NCBI GenBank assembly: GCA_000435615.1
Contig: FR882017.1
Location: 3,288-19,262 of the forward strand
Direction of reading: 5' to 3'
Source of the DNA: Firmicutes bacterium CAG:238
Lineage (GTDB): Bacteria > Bacillota > Clostridia > Peptostreptococcales > Anaerovoracaceae
DNA length: 15,975 nucleotides
This document shows positions 7,040-14,088 of the stretch, piece by piece. The number at the start of each line of letters is the position of its first letter. Within the stretch, counting starts at the first letter, position 1. Below the pieces are notes generated by a model, which searched no databases, was not told the origin of the DNA, and saw only the letters and a program-made list of their open reading frames with translations. The position numbers and the translations under genes were made by a program.

Positions 7040-8812
7040 GTGGATTTAGGTTTTTTTGCAATCAACCGTGAAAGGGAAGCGACGCTTCTGAACGAAGAGG
7101 TTCTCAAATATACGAGGAACGACACCCCAAAAGTCCGCTGGTACGGTAGGGGAAATGTAGAAAACGGGGACATGGTACTGTATTTCGGCAGAAATGCAGC
7201 GGAGTGTATCGGCGAAAACAAGCTCGAGCAGCGCCTGATGTGTGACGGTGCATGGAGCATTATACTTTTTCGATACGAGAATAAGGATTGTCTTCCGCTT
7301 GTAAAGCAATTTAAACTCTCCCAAAACGAGTGTAAGGCTGAAATGCTTGTGGATGTGGTATTTTCGGAAGAGCATGTATGTATTGAAATTACGGAGAGAG
7401 AAACGGTACGCATTTCGATTCACCGGCAGCACTACGAGCGAAAGCTTGATGAAATCGGAGGAGGTCTGCTTCTCTTAATTCGCAGGGGCAGCATCCGATT
7501 CTTCAGCAAGCCGCATAACACAAGTGCGGAGCTCAGAGAAATTCTTCAAGGAAAACCGTTTGCCGGATACATCGAGGGGGAAATGTCTGCAAAAGCGGAT
7601 GTATTCTTTGCTGACGGCATTTTAAATGCGGCGGAGAAGCTTGCCGGCCCGGAAGATTCCGTTGCGTTCTGCAATGTCAACGGACGAGCAGCGGCGGTTT
7701 CAATGCTTTCCACCGATGCAGCGATGCTGGGCAGATATACTGCAATCTATGCAATCGGAGACGAAAAAGACTATCTCGATTTTATTCGAGAAAAAACACA
7801 GGTATATGATTATCTCTTCCACAATGATGAAATAAAAATCGGAAAGAACGAGTTGAGCTGTGAAGCAAGACTTCGCGGTGACGGTGAAAACATTGCGGAA
7901 ATAAACCGAAATTTGGAAAAAGTCTGCCGCAAGAATGTAACGATTGTACTCACCGGCGAAAGCGGAACCGGAAAAACATTTCTGGCAAAAGAAATACATA
8001 AAAACAGTCGTAGGTCGGAAGGTCCGTTTATAAATGTTAACTGCGCCGCGATTGCATATAACCTTATTGAAAGCGAACTCTTCGGCTACGAGGACGGCGC
8101 ATTTACGGGTGCAAAAAAAGGAGGAAAAGTCGGATATTTTGAGCTTGCAAAAGGCGGGACTCTTTTTCTTGATGAAATTTCAGAACTTCCTTTGCTGCTG
8201 CAGGGGAAGCTTTTGGAGGTCCTGCAGGAAGGCACATTTTATCGGGTAGGCGGTGTAAAAAAGATAGTAACCGATGTCAGACTGATTGTGGCCACAAACC
8301 GAAACCTTGAGCGCATGGTTAAGGAGGGTCAATTCAGGGAAGACCTTTACTACAGAATAAGCGTATTTCCCATAAAACTTCCGCCTCTCCGTGAAAGAAT
8401 TGAGGACCTATACAGCATAATCGAAGATACGCTCCCGTCAATCTGTGAGCGGCTGGAAATTGAACCGCTGATGCTGACGGACGAAGCGCTTCAAAAGATG
8501 AAACAATACCAATGGCCCGGCAATATACGCGAGCTTGAAAATGTTTTGGAGAAAGCGGCGGTTATATCCGAGGGAAACTTTATTCGTGCAGAAGACGTTA
8601 TTCTTGATAATAATGTGGCGGGAAATCAGATTTCAAAAAACTTGAAAGAGAAAATGAGAAGCTATGAGAAGGAACTGATCCAGGCGGCATTCGTGCAATT
8701 TGCCGGAAATCGAAAAGCGGTTGCGGAGCACCTCGGAATCAGCAAAACAAATTTGTTTGAAAAAGTACATCAATACGGAATAGATGAGAACCCGGAGGAG
8801 AAGAAAATATGA
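7040..8812 (+). CDS. Sigma-54-dependent transcriptional activator (enhancer-binding protein) with unrecognised N-terminal domain
   Basis: 590 residues. Residues 1 to about 280 match no receiver, PAS or GAF pattern that I recognise and probably form the sensing part. The AAA+ core (about 282-515) has Walker A GESGTGKT (306-313), an intact GAFTGA sigma-54 contact loop (353-358), Walker B GGTLFLDEI (372-380), LRER (450-453) and WPGNIRELEN (492-501). The C-terminus (541-581) is a Fis-type helix-turn-helix with AGNRKAVAEHLGIS. The protein should bind an upstream DNA site and use ATP hydrolysis to open promoters held by RpoN polymerase. The GTG start at 7040 is supported by AGAAGAGGA about 6 bases upstream; no nearby ATG fits. 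The stop overlaps the next gene (ATGA). The best target in the window is the -24/-12 promoter at 9730. Core call very sure; signal unknown. Confidence 0.95.
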   Translation: MDLGFFAINREREATLLNEEVLKYTRNDTPKVRWYGRGNVENGDMVLYFGRNAAECIGENKLEQRLMCDGAWSIILFRYENKDCLPLVKQFKLSQNECKAEMLVDVVFSEEHVCIEITERETVRISIHRQHYERKLDEIGGGLLLLIRRGSIRFFSKPHNTSAELREILQGKPFAGYIEGEMSAKADVFFADGILNAAEKLAGPEDSVAFCNVNGRAAAVSMLSTDAAMLGRYTAIYAIGDEKDYLDFIREKTQVYDYLFHNDEIKIGKNELSCEARLRGDGENIAEINRNLEKVCRKNVTIVLTGESGTGKTFLAKEIHKNSRRSEGPFINVNCAAIAYNLIESELFGYEDGAFTGAKKGGKVGYFELAKGGTLFLDEISELPLLLQGKLLEVLQEGTFYRVGGVKKIVTDVRLIVATNRNLERMVKEGQFREDLYYRISVFPIKLPPLRERIEDLYSIIEDTLPSICERLEIEPLMLTDEALQKMKQYQWPGNIRELENVLEKAAVISEGNFIRAEDVILDNNVAGNQISKNLKEKMRSYEKELIQAAFVQFAGNRKAVAEHLGISKTNLFEKVHQYGIDENPEEKKI

Positions 8813-9609
8813 GATTACCGGACAAGATTCGCGAGCGAATCGGCGATTTGCAAGGGGAAATAGGAATATATTATTATGACTTCAACCGGGACACAAGTTT
8901 TTTTGTGGGGAATTGCGATGTTTTTCCTTCACTTGGGATTGCAAAGATTGTTCTGATGATTGAAGTCTTTCGTCAAGTTGAGGAAGGGCTTATTCACCTT
9001 GATGATACTTATGTTTTGGATAAGAAGCCGCCGTTTGCGATTCCCGAAAACGAATATGAGGCTACGGTGGGCGTGCTCGATTTCCTGCACAAAGGCATGG
9101 AGGTGACCATAAGCGATTTAGTGTATCTGATGATGATTATAAGCGACAACTCGGCTTTTAATATCTTGCTCTCAATCGTGGGCATGGACAATGTGAATGA
9201 TACAATGAAGAAGCTCGGTCTTACGAAGACAAAGATAAGATGCATGTTGTTCGAATGGGATGATATCGATCCCCAAAAGGACAATTATCATTCAGTAAGA
9301 GAAATCGGAAGTCTCTTGCGCAGAATTTACAAGAAGCAATTGATTTCTACAGCGGCAAGCGAGCAAATGCTTAAAATTCTGTCATATCACCAGAGAAGGG
9401 ACATTCTTTCTTCCTTTTCAGACAATGGAATATCCGTTGCGCAACAGACGGGATTTGACATTACATCCCTTCATGCAGCTGCGATTATAATGACGGATAA
9501 TCCGTTTGTACTATGCATGAGTACAAACAAAATTTCCGCAAAACGCGCAGAAGGCATTATGAAAGACATTGCGTGCATGTGTGGAGAGGCAAGCCAAAAT
9601 GCAGAATGA
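8809..9609 (+). CDS. Class A beta-lactamase-fold protein lacking catalytic serine and KTG lysine (probable pseudoenzyme)
   Basis: 266 residues, translationally coupled to the regulator by ATGA overlap. The overall pattern is that of class A beta-lactamase-like serine hydrolases: a first strand region (GEIGIYYYDFNRDTSFFVG), helix IVLMIEVFRQVEEGLIHLDD after the active-site position, and SDN (112-114) in a correct context (MMIISDNSAFNILL). The nucleophile position of SxxK reads G43-I-A-K46, so Ser is Gly while Lys remains. The KTG box reads Q213-T-G, so Lys is Gln. With both key residues gone, ordinary serine hydrolase activity is unlikely. There is no signal peptide, so it is probably cytoplasmic, unlike true beta-lactamases. 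I infer a ligand-binding role, perhaps passing a peptide or wall-fragment signal to the adjacent activator. A hydrolase with altered chemistry (S41 sits two residues away) cannot be excluded. A terminator follows at 9652. Confidence 0.82.
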   Translation: MRLPDKIRERIGDLQGEIGIYYYDFNRDTSFFVGNCDVFPSLGIAKIVLMIEVFRQVEEGLIHLDDTYVLDKKPPFAIPENEYEATVGVLDFLHKGMEVTISDLVYLMMIISDNSAFNILLSIVGMDNVNDTMKKLGLTKTKIRCMLFEWDDIDPQKDNYHSVREIGSLLRRIYKKQLISTAASEQMLKILSYHQRRDILSSFSDNGISVAQQTGFDITSLHAAAIIMTDNPFVLCMSTNKISAKRAEGIMKDIACMCGEASQNAE

Positions 9610-9647
9610 TTCGTTCTGAAAAAAGAACGAAATTCTTAAAAAAGAAC
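9610..9647. promoter_or_regulatory. Two tandem inverted repeats, candidate activator-binding sites (UAS)
   Basis: Dyad 1: TTCGTTCT (9610-9617) and AGAACGAA (9624-9631), a perfect 8-bp inverted repeat with a 6-base spacer. Dyad 2: ATTCT (9632-9636) and AGAAC (9643-9647), also with a 6-base spacer, related by four of five bases per arm. The pattern RTTCT-N6-AGAAC thus repeats with a 19-bp offset, close to two helical turns. The dyads are centred about 135 and 116 bases before the expected start of the sigma-54 promoter, a usual range for enhancer-binding proteins. Binding by the 7040 regulator is inferred. Confidence 0.6.
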
Positions 9648-9651
9648 AAAG

Positions 9652-9684
9652 AAAGCGGGAGGAAACATAACTTCTGCTTTTTTT
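9652..9684 (+). terminator. Rho-independent terminator after the regulator/beta-lactamase-like pair
   Basis: AGCGGGAG (9654-9661) pairs with CTTCTGCT (9671-9678) including two G-U pairs. The loop is 9 bases and a run of seven T follows (9678-9684). It ends the upstream two-gene unit and keeps it apart from the sigma-54 promoter 45 bases further on. Confidence 0.72.
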
Positions 9685-9729
9685 AACGCTTTTATGGCTG
9701 CTTTTTATCTTTTTTGTCATAAGAAAATG

Positions 9730-9744
9730 TGGCACGAAATTTGC
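9730..9744 (+). promoter_or_regulatory. Sigma-54 (RpoN) -24/-12 promoter
   Basis: TGGCAC (9730-9735), five bases, TTGC (9741-9744): an exact match to the -24/-12 core TGGCAC-N5-TTGC, with GG and GC ten bases apart as required. The expected start of transcription is about 9755-9757, some 32 bases before the M19 dipeptidase ATG. A sigma-54 activator gene lies just upstream, which supports it strongly. Confidence 0.92.
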
Positions 9745-9788
9745 GTTAAAATTTTGTGAAGAAATAAAAAAAGAAAGGAGGCAGCCGA

Positions 9789-10745
9789 ATGCAGTTCATT
9801 GACATGCATTGTGATACACTGCTTGAATGTTATCTTCAAGATAAACCGCTGCGTGAAAACGATCTTCAAATTGATTTACAGAGAATTAAGAAAACCGGAG
9901 GCATGATGCAGTTCTTTGCGGCGTTCCTGATTTCAGGAGAGGCGGCTCGGGAGGAAAATGTCACACTGACACCTTACGAATTGTTTTTTAAGATAGAAGA
10001 ACTCTACGAAAGGCAGCTTGCTCTGAATAAAGATATCGTTGCACCGGTAAGAAAATTCTCAGATATAGCGGAAAACGAGCGCGCAGGAAAAATATCATCA
10101 CTGCTTACGATTGAAGATTCTGCACTTTTGGAAGGCAAAGCAGAAAGACTTCAACCGCTGTATGATAAGGGTGTCAGACTTATGACATTACTTTGGGATA
10201 ATGAAAACTGCATCGGATTTCCTCGAAGCGATGACGAAACTAACCATCGCAAGGGGCTCAAGAAATTCGGCATTGAAGTTGTCGAGAGAATGAATGAACT
10301 TGGAATGGTAGTGGATGTTTCGCATATGTCCGAAGGCGGATTTTACGATGTTGCACGACACAGTAAAAAACCTTTTGTTGCTTCACATTCGTGTGCAAGG
10401 GCATTGTGTGATCACTCGAGGAACTTGACGGATGAACAGCTGAGATGTATTGCTGAGGCAGGGGGAGTTGTCGGAGTCAATTTTTATGCACCATTTTTGA
10501 AAAAGAATGCCGGTGTTTCCAAGAATGACGATATCATAGCACACATAAAACATATGGTCAACATCATGGGTGATGAATGTGTGGCGTTTGGATCCGATTT
10601 TGACGGGATTGACTGCAGCTTGGAGATGAGAGATTATGAAGGTTTTAAAGGACTAATCGCAAAACTTGAACAGGAATTTTCGTCGGAAACGATGGAGAAA
10701 ATCTGTTACAGGAATGTTATTCGTGTCTTAAAAGAATGTATATAG
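9789..10745 (+). CDS. Membrane dipeptidase family peptidase (M19)
   Basis: 318 residues, normal for bacterial M19 dipeptidases, which use two zinc ions to split dipeptides, some with D- or dehydro-residues at the C-terminal side. Expected metal and active-site residues are all present: H7 and D9 (MHCDT), bridging E109 (TIEDS), H179 (DVSHMS), H200 (ASHSCAR), R211 (SRNLTDEQL) and D270 (GSDFDG). There is no signal peptide, so it acts inside the cell on imported peptides. It is preceded by a strong AAAGGAGG (9774-9781) and is the first gene after the sigma-54 promoter. The permease starts 15 bases after its stop, so it leads a three-gene operon. Substrate preference, possibly D-amino-acid or cell-wall dipeptides, is inference. 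Confidence 0.95.
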   Translation: MQFIDMHCDTLLECYLQDKPLRENDLQIDLQRIKKTGGMMQFFAAFLISGEAAREENVTLTPYELFFKIEELYERQLALNKDIVAPVRKFSDIAENERAGKISSLLTIEDSALLEGKAERLQPLYDKGVRLMTLLWDNENCIGFPRSDDETNHRKGLKKFGIEVVERMNELGMVVDVSHMSEGGFYDVARHSKKPFVASHSCARALCDHSRNLTDEQLRCIAEAGGVVGVNFYAPFLKKNAGVSKNDDIIAHIKHMVNIMGDECVAFGSDFDGIDCSLEMRDYEGFKGLIAKLEQEFSSETMEKICYRNVIRVLKECI

Positions 10746-10760
10746 GAACAGGAGGACAAA

Positions 10761-12149
10761 ATGGATAAGAAGAATCACGAAGGCAGCTTTAAAAAAGCTA
10801 TCGGTCCGTTCAGCGGCATAAGTATCGTTGCCGGCATGGTAATCGGATCTGGTGTTTATTACTTAGGCAGTTATGTATTGGAAAGAACCGGCATGAGCCT
10901 CGGATGGTCTTTGGTGGCTTGGATTGTCGGCGGACTTATTACAATTATTTCAGGTCTTTGCTTTGCCGAACTGGGTGCAAGCATGCCGGTGGCAGGCGGA
11001 CAAACGATTTATCTGAGCAGAGCTTACAGCCCAATGTGGGGATTTTTGAACGGATTTTCATGCTTCCTGCTTGTTGGCTCAGGTGGTGTTGCGGCCCTTG
11101 CAATGGCGGCTGTAACTGCTTACAGAACAGTATTTGAAATCAGTGACGTTATGGTTAAAGTAATAGCAATATTAATCATACTGGTTTTGATGACTATAAA
11201 CCTCTTGGGTGTAAAGGAAATGACGCTTTATCAAAACTTTTCCATGGTAATCCGTTTAGTTCCGATCATCCTGATTATCATCGTCGGTCTTGCAACCGGT
11301 GAACAAAATCCGGACCTTTCCCTTTCCTTGGTTGGAACAAGTGCAGAGGGCGGAAACGTAATCAGCGTAATTTCCATGATTGGATTTGCAACCTTTGCAT
11401 CGTTGTGGGCATACGACGGATGGTATAACTTGAATACCGTAGCGGAAGAAATGCGCAACCCGAAGAAGGACCTTCCTTTTGCGATTATCGTTTCCCTTGT
11501 GGGCGTAACGCTCATCTACACTTTATTCTACCTTGCCGTATATAAAGTGCTTCCTATGCAGGATATCGTAAACATGATCAGCGATGGAAATCTGTATCTC
11601 GGAAATGAAGTTGTTGCAAGAACACTCGGAGGAACGGGAACTTGGCTCGTTTTGATTTGTATGACAATCGGTATTGTAGGCTCCGCGAATGTAAACACCC
11701 TTTGCGACCCTCGTACCTATTATGCAATGGCTCACGAAGGTTACTTCCCTAAGATTTTCGGACACTTAGACGAAAAACACGGCGTACCTAGCTATGGCAT
11801 CATGATTTCTTCCGGAATGGCAATCCTTCTTGTTATCTTTAACAGCCTTCAGGACTTAACAGACATGTTGATCTTTGCAACATCGATTCTGAATGCGATG
11901 ACCGTATATGCGGTTTTGATTATGAGAAAGAAATATCCGGATTTAGAAAGACCGTATAAGGTATGGGGCGGAAAGGTTACCATCGTTATCACATGCATCG
12001 CTTATTTGATTCTGATGGTTAACGAACTCCTTGATGCACCGAAGTCCGGTCTCATCGGCATCGGCGTTATGGTAGTCAGCGCATGCGTATACTTCTATTT
12101 CAAGAAGAAAAACGGCGGAAAAGAATATCAGGGCGAAGGTATTGAATAA
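10761..12149 (+). CDS. APC-family amino acid permease
   Basis: 462 residues with about 12 hydrophobic segments, the size and shape of amino acid-polyamine-organocation (LAT-like) transporters. The conserved first-helix glycine motif is visible as GMVIGSGVYYLG (25-36), and CFAELGASMPVAGGQTIYLSRAYSP matches the loop between helices 2 and 3 in this family. It should carry an amino acid or close relative across the membrane by proton symport or exchange; the substrate cannot be read from sequence. The RBS AGGAGG sits 7 bases before ATG 10761. It is the middle gene of the sigma-54 operon, between a dipeptidase and a transglutaminase-like gene, so uptake of an amino acid, or exchange of one released by the dipeptidase, is plausible. 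Confidence 0.93.
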   Translation: MDKKNHEGSFKKAIGPFSGISIVAGMVIGSGVYYLGSYVLERTGMSLGWSLVAWIVGGLITIISGLCFAELGASMPVAGGQTIYLSRAYSPMWGFLNGFSCFLLVGSGGVAALAMAAVTAYRTVFEISDVMVKVIAILIILVLMTINLLGVKEMTLYQNFSMVIRLVPIILIIIVGLATGEQNPDLSLSLVGTSAEGGNVISVISMIGFATFASLWAYDGWYNLNTVAEEMRNPKKDLPFAIIVSLVGVTLIYTLFYLAVYKVLPMQDIVNMISDGNLYLGNEVVARTLGGTGTWLVLICMTIGIVGSANVNTLCDPRTYYAMAHEGYFPKIFGHLDEKHGVPSYGIMISSGMAILLVIFNSLQDLTDMLIFATSILNAMTVYAVLIMRKKYPDLERPYKVWGGKVTIVITCIAYLILMVNELLDAPKSGLIGIGVMVVSACVYFYFKKKNGGKEYQGEGIE

Positions 12150-12164
12150 GGAAACGGAAAGACA

Positions 12165-13568
12165 ATGAGATATGAGGATTTGAAATATCTGGCAGTTCCA
12201 CTGCCCGAAGCGATTGAAAAAGAAAAGTGGGGCGGCTGCTTTGAAAATGCAAGAAAACGAATCAACGAATATTTGCAGGATGAAAAAACAGACTATGCAC
12301 TGCGCTGCCGTCTCGAACTGGAACTAGGAAATCTGCGAAATCTCGAATCGCGTTATGTCATAACTCCGGAAGAGGCTTTGCAGATTATGAATGAGCGAAT
12401 CCCGGATATGACGAGCGACGAACTTGAAAAGCTTAGGATGGAAGATAAGGCGGATTGGATTTATGTAAACGGTGAAGTGAGATATATCGACTGCTTTGAC
12501 GCAACGCTGTATAAGGTTTATCCTGAAGTATGGAACAGGACAAAAGAAGGGGACACGAGCAATTATGATCTGATTGAAGATTATATTCACAGCAGAACCG
12601 ACGGAGAAAGCAGCACGGCTCATATCCATATCAGGCATGAGCTGGAAATTGCATCAAAGGCACTGAGAGAAGGAAAAGCCGTCCGCGTGCATATGCCGAT
12701 TCCAAGAGAACGGAGCGGAATCACAAACTTCAGATTGATAAAATGCTCACACCAACCCGTAGCCGTTTCGGGAGAAAGCGATGCACAGCCAACCGTTTAT
12801 TTTGAAGAAACCGCTAAGGCAGGAGAAGTGTTTGCACTGGAATATGAGTTTGACTATACGGTAACTTACCGCAATCTTAATCTGCTGCTCGATACGCCGG
12901 CATATTGCACAGACGCAGACTTGTCTGCAGAGGAAGAGCGTGCATTTGCGCCGGAGAACATGCAAGAAGAGGTACCACACATGATGTTCACGGAGCAGCT
13001 TAAGACCTTGTGCAAGGAAATTGTAGGAGCGGAGACCGACGATTTGCGCAAGGCAAGAAAGATATACGATTATGTTACGACGGAGACGGACTATCGTTTT
13101 GTTCGTGACTACGCAAGCATCGACAACCTTTCGGAATACTGTGCGCTGAACCGCAGAGGAGATTGCGGAGTTCAATCCTTGTTGTTCATTACACTGTGCC
13201 GCATCACAGGGATTCCCGCACAATGGGAATCGGGATTGGAGGCTGCTCCTGACTACGTAGGCGAACATGATTGGGCAAAGTTTTTTATACGCGGAATCGG
13301 CTGGCTTTATGCGGATTTGGCATGTGGTGCACTGGCGTATGTGCGCAAATCGTTTGACCGGTGGAACTTTTTCTTCGGAAATGTGGATCCTTACCGAATT
13401 CCGATTAATGATCGTTTTCAGTGTGACTTCGCAGTGAAGAAACAGCATTGGAGATTGGATCCGTATGATAATCAGTGCGGTGAGATTGAATATGACGATT
13501 GCGGAGTTTACGGAGATGACTTGGTGTATCGCTATATACCGATAGATATTCATATTAAATGTACCTAA
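12165..13568 (+). CDS. Large transglutaminase-like protein, predicted cytoplasmic
   Basis: 467 residues. The C-terminal half carries a transglutaminase/protease-like core with Cys334 in RRGDCGVQSLLFITLCRITGIPAQWESG, His368 in GEHDWAKFF and Asp384 in WLYADLACG, so the Cys-His-Asp triad appears intact. Residues 1 to about 150 are helical and charged, and about 155-240 look like a beta-rich domain that often precedes such cores (HIRHELEIASKALREGKAVRVHMPIPRE). No signal peptide or membrane segment is seen. Family members act as cysteine proteases, amidases or acyl transferases; a peptide or gamma-glutamyl-type substrate would fit the operon but is not shown. ATG 12165 lies 15 bases after the permease stop with a weak purine-rich RBS. 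It is the last gene of the operon; a strong terminator begins 15 bases later. Confidence 0.85.
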   Translation: MRYEDLKYLAVPLPEAIEKEKWGGCFENARKRINEYLQDEKTDYALRCRLELELGNLRNLESRYVITPEEALQIMNERIPDMTSDELEKLRMEDKADWIYVNGEVRYIDCFDATLYKVYPEVWNRTKEGDTSNYDLIEDYIHSRTDGESSTAHIHIRHELEIASKALREGKAVRVHMPIPRERSGITNFRLIKCSHQPVAVSGESDAQPTVYFEETAKAGEVFALEYEFDYTVTYRNLNLLLDTPAYCTDADLSAEEERAFAPENMQEEVPHMMFTEQLKTLCKEIVGAETDDLRKARKIYDYVTTETDYRFVRDYASIDNLSEYCALNRRGDCGVQSLLFITLCRITGIPAQWESGLEAAPDYVGEHDWAKFFIRGIGWLYADLACGALAYVRKSFDRWNFFFGNVDPYRIPINDRFQCDFAVKKQHWRLDPYDNQCGEIEYDDCGVYGDDLVYRYIPIDIHIKCT

Positions 13569-13582
13569 AAAAAGGCGAATTT

Positions 13583-13617
13583 TAGCGAAAAATGTCGAAA
13601 CATTTTTCGCTATTTTT
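13583..13617 (+). terminator. Rho-independent terminator of the sigma-54 operon
   Basis: Perfect 13-bp stem: TAGCGAAAAATGT (13583-13595) with ACATTTTTCGCTA (13600-13612), stable loop CGAA, then T-run 13613-13617. It ends the dipeptidase-permease-transglutaminase operon. Confidence 0.93.
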
Positions 13618-13627
13618 CTTGCTTTTA

Positions 13628-13636
13628 TGACATAAT
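13628..13636 (+). promoter_or_regulatory. Probable extended -10 promoter for the LytTR gene
   Basis: TGACATAAT has the TGn extension and a -10 hexamer one base from consensus. No good -35 is seen, because the region 17 bases upstream falls in the terminator stem, but extended -10 promoters can work without one. Transcription would start near 13643, about 30 bases before the gene. Confidence 0.5.
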
Positions 13637-13671
13637 TAGGTAAGAAATGGAACGCGCCGGAAAGAGAAAGA

Positions 13672-14025
13672 ATGGGGTGCCGTATGGAGAAATTTATACC
13701 TATTGTGAATCGCAAAGAGTGCTGCAAAGTTTGGCTGGATGATGTCGTTTACATTGAAAATGAAGGCAGACGCGTGAAAATTGTTACGGATGAAAAAGAG
13801 TTTTATCTTTACGCGAAAGTTTCGGATCTCAGTCCTTATTTTGACAGTGATGAGCGTTTTTACCCGTGTATGAAAGGAATGGTTGTGAATTTCGATCGGG
13901 TAAGTTCCATGAAAGATCAGATTATATACTTCAGAAACGGCATGCAGTACATGCTCGGCCGCACGAATTATCTCAAGACCAAGCAGACATTTGTAAATTA
14001 TATGATAGCTAAGAAATTTGATTGA
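13672..14025 (+). CDS. Stand-alone LytTR-domain DNA-binding protein
   Basis: 117 residues, almost entirely one LytTR DNA-binding domain. Recognisable parts are DVVYIENEGRRVKIVTDEKEF (24-44), the helix and loop YAKVSDLSPYF (47-57), FYPCMKGMVVNFDRVSSMKDQIIYF (63-87) and GRTNYLKTKQTFVNYM (96-111). It has no receiver domain, so it is not a usual response regulator; small LytTR proteins of this kind can be regulated by a partner or by their own level. The start could be ATG 13672 (purine-rich AAAGAGAAAG before it) or ATG 13684 (GGGGTG before it, removing four residues). I kept the first, but either is possible. It stands alone between two terminators. Its target genes are not evident in the window. 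Confidence 0.82.
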   Translation: MGCRMEKFIPIVNRKECCKVWLDDVVYIENEGRRVKIVTDEKEFYLYAKVSDLSPYFDSDERFYPCMKGMVVNFDRVSSMKDQIIYFRNGMQYMLGRTNYLKTKQTFVNYMIAKKFD

Positions 14026-14051
14026 AACGGCGACCGAAATATAGCACAAAA

Positions 14052-14076
14052 CCCTTGCAATTGCGAGGGCTTTATT
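14052..14076 (+). terminator. Likely terminator after the LytTR gene
   Basis: CCCTTGC (14052-14058) pairs with GCGAGGG (14063-14069) with one T-G pair and loop AATT, followed by CTTTATT. The T-run is short and broken, so it may be leaky. It overlaps the -35 box of the rpsB promoter. Confidence 0.55.
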
Positions 14077-14083
14077 GTATAAT
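14055..14083 (+). promoter_or_regulatory. Housekeeping sigma promoter for rpsB-tsf
   Basis: TTGCAA (14055-14060), 17-base spacer, TATAAT (14078-14083, perfect). Transcription should start near 14090, giving a leader of about 185 bases. Gene order and high-expression codon use in rpsB and tsf agree with a strong promoter here. Confidence 0.85.
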
Positions 14084-14088
14084 GCAAT

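Noticed and set aside
8809..9609. Beta-lactamase resistance gene
   Set aside because: The nucleophile serine and KTG lysine are missing and there is no secretion signal, so antibiotic hydrolysis is unlikely.
9610..9631. Perfect inverted repeat read as a terminator of the upstream gene
   Set aside because: The stem is AT-rich and lacks a T-run, while a better terminator with seven T lies at 9652-9684; its repetition as a second dyad fits a protein-binding site better.
12747..13727. Reverse-strand open frame of 326 codons over the transglutaminase-like gene and terminator
   Set aside because: Cys/Arg/Ile-rich shadow translation, no domain, and it crosses a forward terminator; the forward gene has an intact catalytic triad.
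13647..13742. Small overlapping open frame (about 31 codons) starting at ATG 13647 and running into the LytTR gene in another frame
   Set aside because: Its translation has no recognisable feature and RBS support is weak; a leader peptide is possible but unsupported.
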